NCBI GenBank assembly: GCA_002840125.1
Contig: PGZF01000002.1
Location: forward strand, 552,357 to 616,356
DNA length: 64,000 bases
DNA from: Gammaproteobacteria bacterium HGW-Gammaproteobacteria-15
Lineage (GTDB): Bacteria > Pseudomonadota > Gammaproteobacteria > Enterobacterales > Alteromonadaceae
Direction: 5' to 3'
The notes beneath the pieces are model-generated. The model was not told where the DNA came from and made no database searches. It saw only the letters and a program-made list of their open reading frames with translations. Position 1 is the stretch's first letter, and the number at the start of each line of letters is the position of its first letter. The translations under genes and the position numbers were made by a program. Positions 17,263-25,933 of the stretch are shown in pieces.

Positions 17263-17931
17263 TTAGCTCAGGTTTTGCTCATACGGCAGCGGATCTGTGA
17301 CGTTATTCAGCGTAAAGGCTTCTAGCCGCTCCTGACAAGAACCACATTTACCACAGGCTTTTTCGCGGCCGTTGTAGCAGGTCCAGGTTTTGCTGTAATC
17401 CAGCCCCATTGCCAGGCCATCGGCCAGGATCTCTATTTTGGTTTGCGCCAGATAAGGGCTGATAATATCGACCGGTTCGTAGTTGGCTATCTGGCAGACA
17501 TCATGCATTTTTTGCACAAATTCCGGCCGGCAGTCGGGGTAAATAAAATGATCGCCCGAGTGCGCACCGTAATACACCTGCGATGCGCCCAGCGATACCG
17601 CGTAACCTACCGCCAGCGACAGTAAAATCATATTGCGGTTGGGTACCACGGTAGACTTCATATTGTCAGCGGCGTAATGGCCTTCGGGGATATCAATATC
17701 GTCAGTTAATGAAGAACCTGCCAGCAATTGGTTAATCGCCGATATATCAACAATTTTATGATTGATACCCAGCTCCTGACACACCTGAGCGGCGCACTGC
17801 AGTTCTTTTACATGGCGCTGGCCATAATTAAAAGACAAAGCGTACACATCATGGCCGGCCTGCACGGCTTTGTGTAACACAGTGAAGGAATCCATCCCTC
17901 CGGAGTAAATCACCACAACTTTGTTCGGCAT
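17263..17931 (-). CDS. queC: 7-cyano-7-deazaguanine synthase QueC
   Basis: QueC turns 7-carboxy-7-deazaguanine into preQ0 with ammonia and ATP, in queuosine synthesis. The 222-residue protein has the PP-loop SGGMDS at residues 10-15, NYGQRH near 34 and the C-terminal zinc site in [16 protein letters not shown]. All four cysteines are present. The length is standard. It is divergent from queE, the previous enzyme of the pathway, with about 110 bases between. I see no recognisable preQ1 riboswitch in that gap. Confidence 0.96.
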   Translation of the reverse strand: MPNKVVVIYSGGMDSFTVLHKAVQAGHDVYALSFNYGQRHVKELQCAAQVCQELGINHKIVDISAINQLLAGSSLTDDIDIPEGHYAADNMKSTVVPNRNMILLSLAVGYAVSLGASQVYYGAHSGDHFIYPDCRPEFVQKMHDVCQIANYEPVDIISPYLAQTKIEILADGLAMGLDYSKTWTCYNGREKACGKCGSCQERLEAFTLNNVTDPLPYEQNLS

Positions 17932-18044
17932 AGCAGGCTCTCTCTTGTATAATACGGCTTAAATTTTCAATTAATGCTGCCGGCCCTGAAGCCGGGCGCG
18001 CATTGTACTGTAATTCAGCCACCGGCTAAAGGGCAAAGCACAGA

Positions 18045-18710
18045 GTGTATAAAGTTAACGAGGTTTTTGAAACCATTCAGGGCGAGGGCAGTTTTACCGG
18101 CGCAGCAGCCATTTTTATCCGGTTGCAGGGCTGCCCGGTAGGATGCAGCTGGTGCGACACTAAGCACACCTGGGATATTAAAGACGAGCTGGCACTGCCG
18201 CTGGGCGATATTGTCATTAAAACGGCCGAGACAGAGCACTGGGCGCAAGTTACCGCGGCAGATTTACTGGCGCGGTTTATTCAAGAAGACTATCAGGCGA
18301 AGCATGTGGTGATCACCGGGGGTGAGCCATGCATGTATGATCTTAACCCCTTGTGTGAACTGTTACACCAAAATGGCTACAGTACGCAAATTGAAACCAG
18401 TGGTACTTTTACCATTAAAGCACCAGCGCAAACCTGGGTTACCGTATCACCCAAGGTAAATATGGCTGGTGGCTACAAGGTTTTGCAAAGTGCGCTGGAC
18501 AGAGCCAACGAGATTAAACATCCGGTTGCGATGGAAAAACATGTCGATGAGCTGTTGCAGTTATTGCAACATACTGATACTAAAGCTAAGCTGATTTATC
18601 TGCAGCCGATCAGTCAGCAGCGCCGGGCAACAGAACTGGCAATAGCAATGTGTAAAAAACACAACTGGCGGCTTAGTGTGCAGGTGCATAAATATTTAGG
18701 GATCAGCTAA
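18045..18710 (+). CDS. queE: 7-carboxy-7-deazaguanine synthase QueE
   Basis: QueE is a radical-SAM enzyme that makes 7-carboxy-7-deazaguanine from 6-carboxytetrahydropterin. The 221-residue protein has CPVGCSWCD around residue 30, the short iron-sulfur motif of this branch, plus QGEGSFTG and VITGGEPCMYD. The start is GTG, with a weak binding site (GGGCAAAG) upstream. The next gene begins at the base after the stop codon. It sits head to head with queC. TATAAT at 17949 may be its -10 box, but a matching -35 is not clear. Confidence 0.95.
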   Translation: MYKVNEVFETIQGEGSFTGAAAIFIRLQGCPVGCSWCDTKHTWDIKDELALPLGDIVIKTAETEHWAQVTAADLLARFIQEDYQAKHVVITGGEPCMYDLNPLCELLHQNGYSTQIETSGTFTIKAPAQTWVTVSPKVNMAGGYKVLQSALDRANEIKHPVAMEKHVDELLQLLQHTDTKAKLIYLQPISQQRRATELAIAMCKKHNWRLSVQVHKYLGIS

Positions 18711-19124
18711 ATGCCACAAAATATTGAGCCGTTTTTTCAGCGTTATGCCGACGCCTACTCCAATTATCAGTTGTCGCCTTTGCTGGAATTAGTCTCATTG
18801 CCATGCTTGCTACTAGCCGATGAAAGCAAAATAATGTTTTCTGAGCCCGAAAGCCTGCGGCAGTATTTTGAACAGCAGTTCGAGCAGTATCGTCAGGTCG
18901 GGGTGGCACGGGCAGACTTTCGTTTACAGAGCCAGGTGCGGTTGTCAGAAAGTTTAAGGTTTGTCAGCCTGTACTGGTATTTTTATGGTAAAGACGAACA
19001 GGTGCTGTTTACCTGCCACACCTCTTATACACTGCAATCACAGCAAGGCATCTGGCAATTGGTTGCCTTGCTAACTGACGACGAACAAGCCGCTTATCAG
19101 CGTGTACGCAACGCTCAGGCCTGA
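18711..19124 (+). CDS. NTF2-like (SnoaL-fold) protein
   Basis: The 137-residue soluble protein starts directly after the queE stop codon, so it is probably coupled to it. An N-terminal helix (FFQRYADAYSNYQ), then a pair of strands with ESLRFVSLYWYFYGKDE and VLFTCHTSYTLQ, fit the cone-shaped NTF2-like fold. No catalytic residues can be assigned. Similar small proteins follow queE in related Alteromonadales. Its tail overlaps the convergent LON-domain gene by ten bases. Function is unknown. Confidence 0.75.
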   Translation: MPQNIEPFFQRYADAYSNYQLSPLLELVSLPCLLLADESKIMFSEPESLRQYFEQQFEQYRQVGVARADFRLQSQVRLSESLRFVSLYWYFYGKDEQVLFTCHTSYTLQSQQGIWQLVALLTDDEQAAYQRVRNAQA

Positions 19125-19693
19125 TGCGACAACCAGGCCTGTAAGCTGTCCAGACAAGGTGCCGGGCTGTTTTCCTGCGCCAGTTTTTGCTTAAGTGCCG
19201 GTTGCATCGGAATAAGCTCCAGCCAGCGCGATGCCAGCCAGGCTGCATCGGTGTATTTAGGTGTTGGATAAAGCTGGTTTAATGCCGGATATTGTTGTAG
19301 CAGTTTTTGCAATTGGCTAATAAGCGGCGTGTATTCCGCATTGACATCTGTTGTGGCCCAATTTGCCATAGGCTCTGTCATCGCAACATGTAACTGATCA
19401 GGTTCCAGCCAGCGGCGGGTGATCTTTACGCGCTCAATACCGGTAATGGTGATGCCCAGTAAGCCATCTTCCAACTGTTCAAAATCTTCAATTTTTACCC
19501 GTGTTGCCAGTGGCAAAATACGATCAGCATGTTGCTGGCTGACATAAGGGTTAATTTGCGCCAGGGCAAAATCGCGTTTACCGGCACTGGCTTCGCTGAC
19601 TAGACGGACATAGCGGCGCTCAAACACGCGCAAGCGCATGCGCCCTTCAGGTAAGATAAAACTGTTTAGCGGAAATAATGCCAGTTCTTTCAT
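19115..19693 (-). CDS. LON substrate-binding domain protein
   Basis: The 192-residue protein begins ELALFPLNSFILPEGRMRLRVFE, the first strands of the Lon N-terminal (PUA-like) domain, and later has LGITITGIERVKI and a helical C-terminus. The ATPase and protease parts of Lon are absent. Such stand-alone LON-domain proteins are widespread and of unclear role, perhaps as adaptors recognising protein substrates. It is a single gene, convergent with the queE pair and divergent from rmuC. Confidence 0.88.
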   Translation of the reverse strand: MKELALFPLNSFILPEGRMRLRVFERRYVRLVSEASAGKRDFALAQINPYVSQQHADRILPLATRVKIEDFEQLEDGLLGITITGIERVKITRRWLEPDQLHVAMTEPMANWATTDVNAEYTPLISQLQKLLQQYPALNQLYPTPKYTDAAWLASRWLELIPMQPALKQKLAQENSPAPCLDSLQAWLSHQA

Positions 19694-19770
19694 AGTGCTG
19701 CTGATAAAGTTGTATAGTTGCCTGTTATACGTAACATGAGCGGCAATGGTTTGGCCACAGCAGAGGTTTT

Positions 19771-20970
19771 ATGACATTACAACACTGGATTTATCTGATA
19801 GCGGCGGTGCTGGCACTGAATATTGGGCTATTGCTACTGTTATTATTACGCCGAGCACCGGGCAGTGGCCTGGCAGAGCAACTGGCCCAGCATAAGCTCG
19901 AACTGGTACAACAGCAGGGGCAGTTTCAGCAACAGTTGCTGGAACAGCAGCATTTGCAGCGCCAGCATTTACAGCAACAGCAGCAAGAGCATTTACTGCA
20001 GGTATTGCAAAAAATAACTGACACCCAGCAATCAGCCCGGTTTGAGCTGAGCAAAAACCTGCAGCAACAAGCAATTATGCTGGCAGAGCAGGTAAAGCAA
20101 TTAACACAAAGCATTGATCAGCGCTTAAAAGACATCGCCGGTCAGGTAGAGCGGCGTTTAAGTGAAGGCTTTGAAAAAACCAACCAAACCTTTACCGATA
20201 TCGTTAAACGGCTGGCGTTGATTGATGATGCGCAGAAAAAAATTACCGAGCTGTCTACTAACGTTGTCAGCCTGCAAGAGGTGCTGGCTGATAAGCGCTC
20301 ACGCGGTGCTTTTGGCGAAGTGCAGTTAACGGCGCTGATCCGCAATGTGATGCCCGAGCAGCATTTTTCACTGCAACATACTTTAAGTAACGGCCGTATT
20401 GCCGACTGTGTGCTGTTTTTACCCAAGCCCAGCGGCAACATTGTTATCGATGCCAAGTTTCCGCTGGAAAGCTATAAAAAGATGACCGATCCGCAATTTG
20501 GCCCGGAAGAGCGTAAGCTGGCACAGCGCCAGTTTAAGCTGGATATTAAAAAGCATATTAACGATATTGCCGATAAATACATTATTGCCAACGAAACCTC
20601 AGATGGCGCAATAATGTTTTTACCCGCCGAGGCCATTTTTGCCGAGTTACATGCGTACCATGCTGATATCGTAGAGGAAGCTTACCGGCGCCGGGTATGG
20701 CTAACCTCACCAACTACGTTAATGGCTGTGCTAACCACGGCCCGCAGTGTATTAAAAGATGACGCCACCCGCCGCCAGATCCACTTAATTCAGGAGCACC
20801 TGGTTAAGCTGGCAGAAGACTTTGATCGCTTCCGTGGCCGTTTTGATAACCTGGCTAAGCATATTGATCAGGCCGCGACTGATGTAAAACAGATCCATAC
20901 GTCAGCGCATAAAATAAGCAGCCGCTTCAGCCAGATAGAAAAAGTGGAATGGCTGGAAGAAAGCGACTAG
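19771..20970 (+). CDS. rmuC: DNA recombination protein RmuC
   Basis: RmuC limits inversions at short inverted repeats and has a nuclease-like core. The 399-residue protein has one N-terminal membrane helix (about residues 7-25), a glutamine- and histidine-rich coiled coil (about 35-130) and the RmuC core from about 170. The core shows RGAFGEVQLTALIRNVMP, IVIDAKFPLESYKKM and VWLTSPTTLMAVLTTARSV. It is shorter than E. coli RmuC (475) mainly in the coil. It appears monocistronic. Confidence 0.93.
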   Translation: MTLQHWIYLIAAVLALNIGLLLLLLLRRAPGSGLAEQLAQHKLELVQQQGQFQQQLLEQQHLQRQHLQQQQQEHLLQVLQKITDTQQSARFELSKNLQQQAIMLAEQVKQLTQSIDQRLKDIAGQVERRLSEGFEKTNQTFTDIVKRLALIDDAQKKITELSTNVVSLQEVLADKRSRGAFGEVQLTALIRNVMPEQHFSLQHTLSNGRIADCVLFLPKPSGNIVIDAKFPLESYKKMTDPQFGPEERKLAQRQFKLDIKKHINDIADKYIIANETSDGAIMFLPAEAIFAELHAYHADIVEEAYRRRVWLTSPTTLMAVLTTARSVLKDDATRRQIHLIQEHLVKLAEDFDRFRGRFDNLAKHIDQAATDVKQIHTSAHKISSRFSQIEKVEWLEESD

Positions 20971-21045
20971 GCTGTATTAGCACCAATAATTTGAGTTGAA
21001 AACTAACGCAGAAGCCAGTAACAGCCTGCTCTGGGAGTTAAGCTA

Positions 21046-21798
21046 ATGCCAATAGCTGCATTGTTACTATTTCTGCTGTTTTATACCGGCGCAGCGTGGC
21101 CGGATAAAGCGCCGCTTTATGCCATTGTCAGTGAAACCAATACTCCTCCTTATGCTATTTTTAATGCCGACAACGAACTGCAAGCAGGCTTGAGCAAAGA
21201 TATTATTGATGAGCTGGGCCGGCGTATTAACCGCAAGGTACAGTATATTAATTTGCCCCGGGCCAGAGTAGAACCCTGGCTGGTTGAAGGCCAGGCTGAA
21301 ATTGCCTGCTTTTTAAACCCTGACTGGGTAAATGAACCTGATAAGCTGCTGTGGAGCACCGCGCTGTTTAGTACCCGGCAACTGCTGGTGCGCCGCCGCG
21401 AAAGTGAGCCAATTACTGCCATCCAACACCTGGCAGGCAAAAGAGTAGGGACTACACGTGGTTTTACCTACCCGGAGCTGGAGCAGGTGTTTCAAAGTGG
21501 TGATGTGATCCGCGATGATGCGCACTCGTTGGAGAGCAACTTATTACGCTTAAAACAGGGGCGGCTTGATGTGGTGATGACGGTTGATCTGTCTTACCAT
21601 TTTTTTGTCAAAACGCTGGACGATCAGAGTTTTAGTGCGGATTTGTTATGGTCAAAAGCACCAACAGTATATTGTGGCTTAAGCCGGCATAACCCGAAAA
21701 ATGCGCAGTTACTGCGCGATACGCTGCAACAGATAACCGCCAGCGGCTTTATTCAGCAACGGCTGGCGTTTTATATGGGGCAGCCGTTGGAGCATTAA
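21046..21798 (+). CDS. periplasmic substrate-binding protein (SBP_bac_3 type)
   Basis: The 250-residue product has a short signal peptide (residues 1-18) and the two-lobe fold of amino-acid-binding proteins: NTPPYAIFNADNELQAGLSKDIIDEL, a middle LAGKRVGTTRGFTYPELE and a RLDVVMTV hinge. There is no permease or ATPase gene nearby. In Alteromonadales many such orphan proteins exist and may be sensors or have lost their transporter. The ligand is unknown. GGGAG lies about ten bases before the ATG. The tail overlaps the convergent DUF2069 gene by four bases. Confidence 0.85.
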   Translation: MPIAALLLFLLFYTGAAWPDKAPLYAIVSETNTPPYAIFNADNELQAGLSKDIIDELGRRINRKVQYINLPRARVEPWLVEGQAEIACFLNPDWVNEPDKLLWSTALFSTRQLLVRRRESEPITAIQHLAGKRVGTTRGFTYPELEQVFQSGDVIRDDAHSLESNLLRLKQGRLDVVMTVDLSYHFFVKTLDDQSFSADLLWSKAPTVYCGLSRHNPKNAQLLRDTLQQITASGFIQQRLAFYMGQPLEH

Positions 21799-22214
21799 CG
21801 TCTGGGGTCGTCTTTTAGCTTCGGTATTTTTAGGCCAAGCTCCTGGCCACGATGGCGGGCATAATACGTACAACCAACAAACATCAGGCTGGCCAGTACC
21901 AGCTCAACCACCGACAATAGTTGATGCATACCGCTGCTCACCCACAGGTTAGTCAGGCTGTGCAAAAAATAAATCATCACAATAAAGTTGGCCCAGGCCA
22001 TGGTATAAGCATGGCCTTTGACAATGCCATACAATGGCAGCCACAGCGGCAGCCAGAGCAACGCAAGTAATACATAAGCATTACCCATTTGTGGCGGCGC
22101 CAGCCATAAAATCCATAGCGGTTGTAATAACCACAAACCAAAAAAACCAATGCGGCCCAGTAATAAGTAACGTGTTGTTTTAACCGACATCGGCGCAGTA
22201 CTGCCTGGTTGCAT
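21795..22214 (-). CDS. DUF2069 membrane protein
   Basis: The 139-residue protein has four predicted membrane segments, with LGRIGFFGLWLLQPLWILWL first and a lysine-rich tail. It matches the DUF2069 family of small inner-membrane proteins seen next to wrbA or arsC in gammaproteobacteria. No function is known. It is the last gene of a compact reverse-strand run after bepA, yfgD and wrbA, three bases from wrbA. Confidence 0.85.
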   Translation of the reverse strand: MQPGSTAPMSVKTTRYLLLGRIGFFGLWLLQPLWILWLAPPQMGNAYVLLALLWLPLWLPLYGIVKGHAYTMAWANFIVMIYFLHSLTNLWVSSGMHQLLSVVELVLASLMFVGCTYYARHRGQELGLKIPKLKDDPRR

Positions 22215-22217
22215 AAT

Positions 22218-22796
22218 TTATAACCTGTGTTGTTTTAATTGCAGGCTTAATGTAGCCAGCCGTTTACCAAAGGCGATGGCCAGCCGCTGTTCATCAACGC
22301 TGAGTTTATCATCTGCGTGGTGGCCGCTGACATGCGTTGGGCCATAAGGGGTGCCGCCGGTTTGCGTCTGGTGCAACTCTGGCTCGCTGTATGGAATACC
22401 CGTTAGCAGCATGCCGTGATGTAGCAGCGGCAGGCTCATGCTAAGCAGGGTAGCTTCATTACCGCCGTGCATACTGCCGGACGAGGTGAACACACCGGCA
22501 GGTTTGTCAATTAACTCACCCTTAAGCCAGACACTGGTGGTGCTGTCCCAGAATGCTTTGGCATCGGCAACCATATTACCAAACCGCACCGGGCTGCCAA
22601 AGGCCAGGCCGTCACAGCTGGCCAGCTCTTTAATATCAACCACGGCATGGCGGCTGGCGTGTTGTTTATCCAGCGGTGGAATACAACGTATCAGTGCCTC
22701 TGCGCCACTTTGCTGTACACCAATAGCAATTTTGTCTGCCAGCGCCGCCACTGCACCATGGCGTGAATAATACAAAATCAGTATGCGGCAGCTCAT
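22218..22796 (-). CDS. wrbA: NAD(P)H:quinone oxidoreductase WrbA
   Basis: The 192-residue flavodoxin-fold protein has the FMN phosphate loop in YYSRHGAVAALAD near residue 10, then FGSPVRFGNMVADAKAFWD and TSSGSMHGGNEATLLSM. Those are the WrbA family motifs. It reduces quinones by two electrons and limits semiquinone radicals. The length is close to E. coli WrbA (198). Its ATG overlaps the stop codon of the ArsC-like gene upstream by four bases, so expression is likely coupled. Confidence 0.93.
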   Translation of the reverse strand: MSCRILILYYSRHGAVAALADKIAIGVQQSGAEALIRCIPPLDKQHASRHAVVDIKELASCDGLAFGSPVRFGNMVADAKAFWDSTTSVWLKGELIDKPAGVFTSSGSMHGGNEATLLSMSLPLLHHGMLLTGIPYSEPELHQTQTGGTPYGPTHVSGHHADDKLSVDEQRLAIAFGKRLATLSLQLKQHRL

Positions 22797-23140
22797 GATA
22801 ACAACGACAGAATATTGCTGGCCGGGCGGCCAATAACGGCTTTATTACCTTTAATAATCACCGGGCGTTCCATCAGTTTGGGCTGTTGTACCATAGCGGC
22901 AATCAGTTGCTGTTCGCTCAGGGCCATATTGTCCAGCCCCAGTTGTTTGTATTCTTCTTCTTTACTGCGCAGCAACTGGCGTGCCGGTATAGCCAGCATG
23001 CCTAATAAGGTAGTTAGCTCGTCTGCTGTCAGCGGGGTTTTTAAATACTCAACTACCTCAACCGGCTGTGCTTGTTGTTGCAGCAGAGCCAGCGCTTCGC
23101 GGCTTTTTGAGCAGCGCGGGTTATGCAAAATTTTTATCAT
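22793..23140 (-). CDS. yfgD: ArsC-family arsenate reductase (YfgD-like)
   Basis: The 115-residue thioredoxin-fold protein has the active cysteine at residue 10 in HNPRCSKSREAL and the anion-binding arginine in PKLMERPVII near residue 92. These fit glutaredoxin-linked arsenate reductases. The gene order bepA-yfgD, facing perM, is as in E. coli. No other arsenic gene is close. It may therefore act in general thiol redox rather than arsenate resistance, which is inference. It is followed in overlap by wrbA. Confidence 0.92.
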   Translation of the reverse strand: MIKILHNPRCSKSREALALLQQQAQPVEVVEYLKTPLTADELTTLLGMLAIPARQLLRSKEEEYKQLGLDNMALSEQQLIAAMVQQPKLMERPVIIKGNKAVIGRPASNILSLLS

Positions 23141-23172
23141 TGGTGTATTCCTGTTGCGGCAGGGCCTGAACG

Positions 23173-24618
23173 TTACATACGCTGCAGGCGGTTAAATTCG
23201 GCCTGTAATTGTTTTTTCTTGGCTTCCAGCCGGCGGTTTTCCAGCTTCTGCTCCGGCTTAAGATGATTTAGCGCTTCATTAAGATCATCAATGGCTTTGG
23301 GATAGTTGGCCAGCTGGTAAGCTAAATCGGCTCTGGCTTCATAATATTTGCCAAAATCCCCTAACGCTTTGTAGGCATCTGCCAGTAAATCGTAGGCCAG
23401 TATGTTATCGTTTTTGTAGAACAGCAGGCTTTTCAACAAATGAATTGCCAGATGGTGGCCGCCGGATTTCATCGCTGCATTGGCGTAGTTTAATGTAACC
23501 ACCTGATTATTTGGTCTTAACAGATATTGCTGCTCAAGCATCTCAAGACAAAGCTGGTACTCTTTTTGCTCGAGTAAAATGTCAGTATAAACATCAATGT
23601 AGTACAAGTTATGCTCGTCTTTTTCCAGCAGCTGTTCGATCAGTTTACGGGCTTGATCCGATTTGCCGGTATCAAGCAAGGTGATAGCCAGGCCGTATTG
23701 GTTTGCCTTGGTATTGCCACCGGGTTCGCTAAGCTTTTTTCGAAACACCTGCTCTGCATCTTTTTTATTGTACTGATAACGTGCCAGTACCCTGGCTTTG
23801 CTCAGGGTGAAATCCTGGCTGTCAGGAATAAAGCGTTGTGGGAATTGTTCTGCGCGCATCCGCGTGTCACTTACCCGGTTTTGCGATAATGGGTGGGTTT
23901 GTAAAAAAGACAGCTGCTGACTGATAAAACGGTTTTGCTCTGTCAGCTTACGGAAGAAATTAGGCACCGCATAAGGGTCAAAGCCGGCATCTGCCATAAC
24001 CTGCATACCAATGCGGTCGGCTTCCTGCTCGTTGCTGCGGGTAAAGTTTATTGCACTTTGCTGCGCGGCGCCCTGGGTTGCCATCATCGCGGCCATACCT
24101 GCTTCGGGGTTAACGGTGGCCAGCACAATAGCGCCTAACACACCGGCCAGAGTTAGCGGTGCTTTCTGGCTTTGTGCTTCAACAAACCGGGCGATATGGC
24201 GCTGGGTTACGTGGGCAATTTCGTGCGCCATAACTGAGGCAAACTCACTTTCGCTATCCGCGATAGCCAGGGTGCCGGTATGCGACGCGATATTGCCACC
24301 TAAGGTGGCAAAAGCGTTGATATTTCGGTCTTGCACCCAGTAAAATTTAAACGGAAAACGTACGTCGTTTGCCCGGGCTACCAGACGGTTACCCAAAGAG
24401 TTTATATATTCGTCAAGCAGCGGATCGTACACCATAGGCAAACTGCCACGGGTTTGGCGCATCATCACATCGCCAAGCTGTTTTTCCTTATCAGGTGTAA
24501 TGACGCTAAAGCCATTGCCACCCAAATCCGGCAAGCTACTGGCAGCGCACACTGAGCTAATCAGGCTGGCTGCAAACAGGCAGGATGTTAAAGAGTTGGT
24601 TACTGCTGAAAATTTCAT
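23173..24618 (-). CDS. bepA: beta-barrel assembly-enhancing protease BepA
   Basis: The 481-residue periplasmic M48 metallopeptidase has a signal peptide (residues 1-25), HEIAHVTQRH near residue 133 with the two zinc histidines, and NEQEADRIG supplying the third ligand. TPR repeats form the C-terminal half. BepA degrades stalled LptD and helps outer membrane protein assembly. Length and order match E. coli BepA (487). It is the first gene of the operon with yfgD, wrbA and DUF2069, divergent from perM. Confidence 0.95.
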   Translation of the reverse strand: MKFSAVTNSLTSCLFAASLISSVCAASSLPDLGGNGFSVITPDKEKQLGDVMMRQTRGSLPMVYDPLLDEYINSLGNRLVARANDVRFPFKFYWVQDRNINAFATLGGNIASHTGTLAIADSESEFASVMAHEIAHVTQRHIARFVEAQSQKAPLTLAGVLGAIVLATVNPEAGMAAMMATQGAAQQSAINFTRSNEQEADRIGMQVMADAGFDPYAVPNFFRKLTEQNRFISQQLSFLQTHPLSQNRVSDTRMRAEQFPQRFIPDSQDFTLSKARVLARYQYNKKDAEQVFRKKLSEPGGNTKANQYGLAITLLDTGKSDQARKLIEQLLEKDEHNLYYIDVYTDILLEQKEYQLCLEMLEQQYLLRPNNQVVTLNYANAAMKSGGHHLAIHLLKSLLFYKNDNILAYDLLADAYKALGDFGKYYEARADLAYQLANYPKAIDDLNEALNHLKPEQKLENRRLEAKKKQLQAEFNRLQRM

Positions 24619-24824
24619 GATAACAACGCCCGGGCTCTTCTGTGTGTCAGATCAACAATGCAGACTTTGTCTGCTATTTTGCTGATTAGTTCCAGTGTTT
24701 CTGTTGTGCTAATTTACCATATATTTTGTCAGCTCAGAGTGTTAACTGCCAAATTATCTGTGATCTCCGGTATACTCAAAACACTACAGCAATCGTTTAA
24801 CCCCCTGTAACACGGAGTAATAAT

Positions 24825-25898
24825 ATGCTGGACTGGCTGAAGAAATGGTACGCCAATAAGTTTTCTGATCCTCAGGTTGTTACGTTGTTCCTGTTATTAC
24901 TGATAGGTTTTTTGGCTATTTACTGGCTAAGCGGCATTCTGGCGCCGGTATTAGTGGCCATCGCGTTTGCCTATTTGCTGGAATGGCCGGTTGTGCGGCT
25001 TAGCAGGTTAGGCTTATCACGTGGTGTCAGTACAATAGCGGTGGTGGCGGGTTTTGTCGGCCTGGCTACGCTGACCCTGATGTGGATTATTCCAATTTTC
25101 TGGTATCAGGGGCGTAATTTACTGCGCGATTTACCCCAGATGATAGAGCAGGGCCGGGCTTATATGCTTGAACTGCCTGAAAACTTCCCCGGTATTGTCA
25201 GTGTTGAACAAGTTAATATTTTAATGCACTCGGTTGACGAGCGGGTGATGGCATTTGGCCGTAATATGCTGGAGTTATCGCTGGCATCGATAGTTGATTT
25301 AGTGGCGCTGCTGATTTATCTGGTATTGGTGCCGCTAATGGTATTTTTTATGCTTAAAGATAAGGCTCAGTTAACTGCCAGTTTTGCTCAGTGGCTGCCA
25401 ACAGAGCGCAAGCTTATTACCCAGGTATGGCGTGAAATGAATACCCAAATCATGAACTATATCCGCGGCAAAATTCTTGAACTATTAATTGTCGGTACCG
25501 TTAGCTATGCCGTGTTTGCCCTGTTTGGGCTGAACTATCCGTTGTTACTGGGTGTGTTGGTGGGTTTGTCAGTGTTAATTCCCTATGTCGGTGCAGCGGT
25601 AGTGACCTTGCCGGTAGCATTGGTGGCGTTTTTTCAGTGGGGGCCAACGGCAGAATTTGGTTATCTGATGCTGGCATATGGCATTATTCAGGCGCTGGAT
25701 GGCAATTTGCTGGTGCCGTTGCTGTTTTCTGAAGCGGTAGATTTAAACCCGGTATTTATTATTATTGCCGTGCTGTTTTTCGGCGGCCTGTTTGGCTTTT
25801 GGGGTATTTTCTTTGCCATTCCGCTGGCCTCTCTGGTTAAAGCTACTGTTAATGCCTGGTCGACCAGAGTGCATCCATACTCTGAGCCGACCGATTAG
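24825..25898 (+). CDS. perM: AI-2E family transporter PerM
   Basis: The 357-residue protein has about seven or eight membrane helices: two near the N-terminus, then a soluble stretch with YMLELPENFPG, then a hydrophobic C-terminal half with LSVLIPYVGAAVVTLPVA. This is the AI-2E/PerM family of permease-like proteins. Some members export autoinducer-2 or sodium/proton pairs, but the substrate of PerM is not settled. CACGGAG lies ahead of the ATG. It faces bepA, as in E. coli. Confidence 0.9.
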   Translation: MLDWLKKWYANKFSDPQVVTLFLLLLIGFLAIYWLSGILAPVLVAIAFAYLLEWPVVRLSRLGLSRGVSTIAVVAGFVGLATLTLMWIIPIFWYQGRNLLRDLPQMIEQGRAYMLELPENFPGIVSVEQVNILMHSVDERVMAFGRNMLELSLASIVDLVALLIYLVLVPLMVFFMLKDKAQLTASFAQWLPTERKLITQVWREMNTQIMNYIRGKILELLIVGTVSYAVFALFGLNYPLLLGVLVGLSVLIPYVGAAVVTLPVALVAFFQWGPTAEFGYLMLAYGIIQALDGNLLVPLLFSEAVDLNPVFIIIAVLFFGGLFGFWGIFFAIPLASLVKATVNAWSTRVHPYSEPTD

Positions 25899-25933
25899 GA
25901 GCCGCCCGATTAGGTACCGCCCTTAGCATAAGG

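Noticed and set aside
17932..18044. preQ1 riboswitch between queC and queE
   Set aside because: I could not find the conserved small stem and A-rich tail on either strand.
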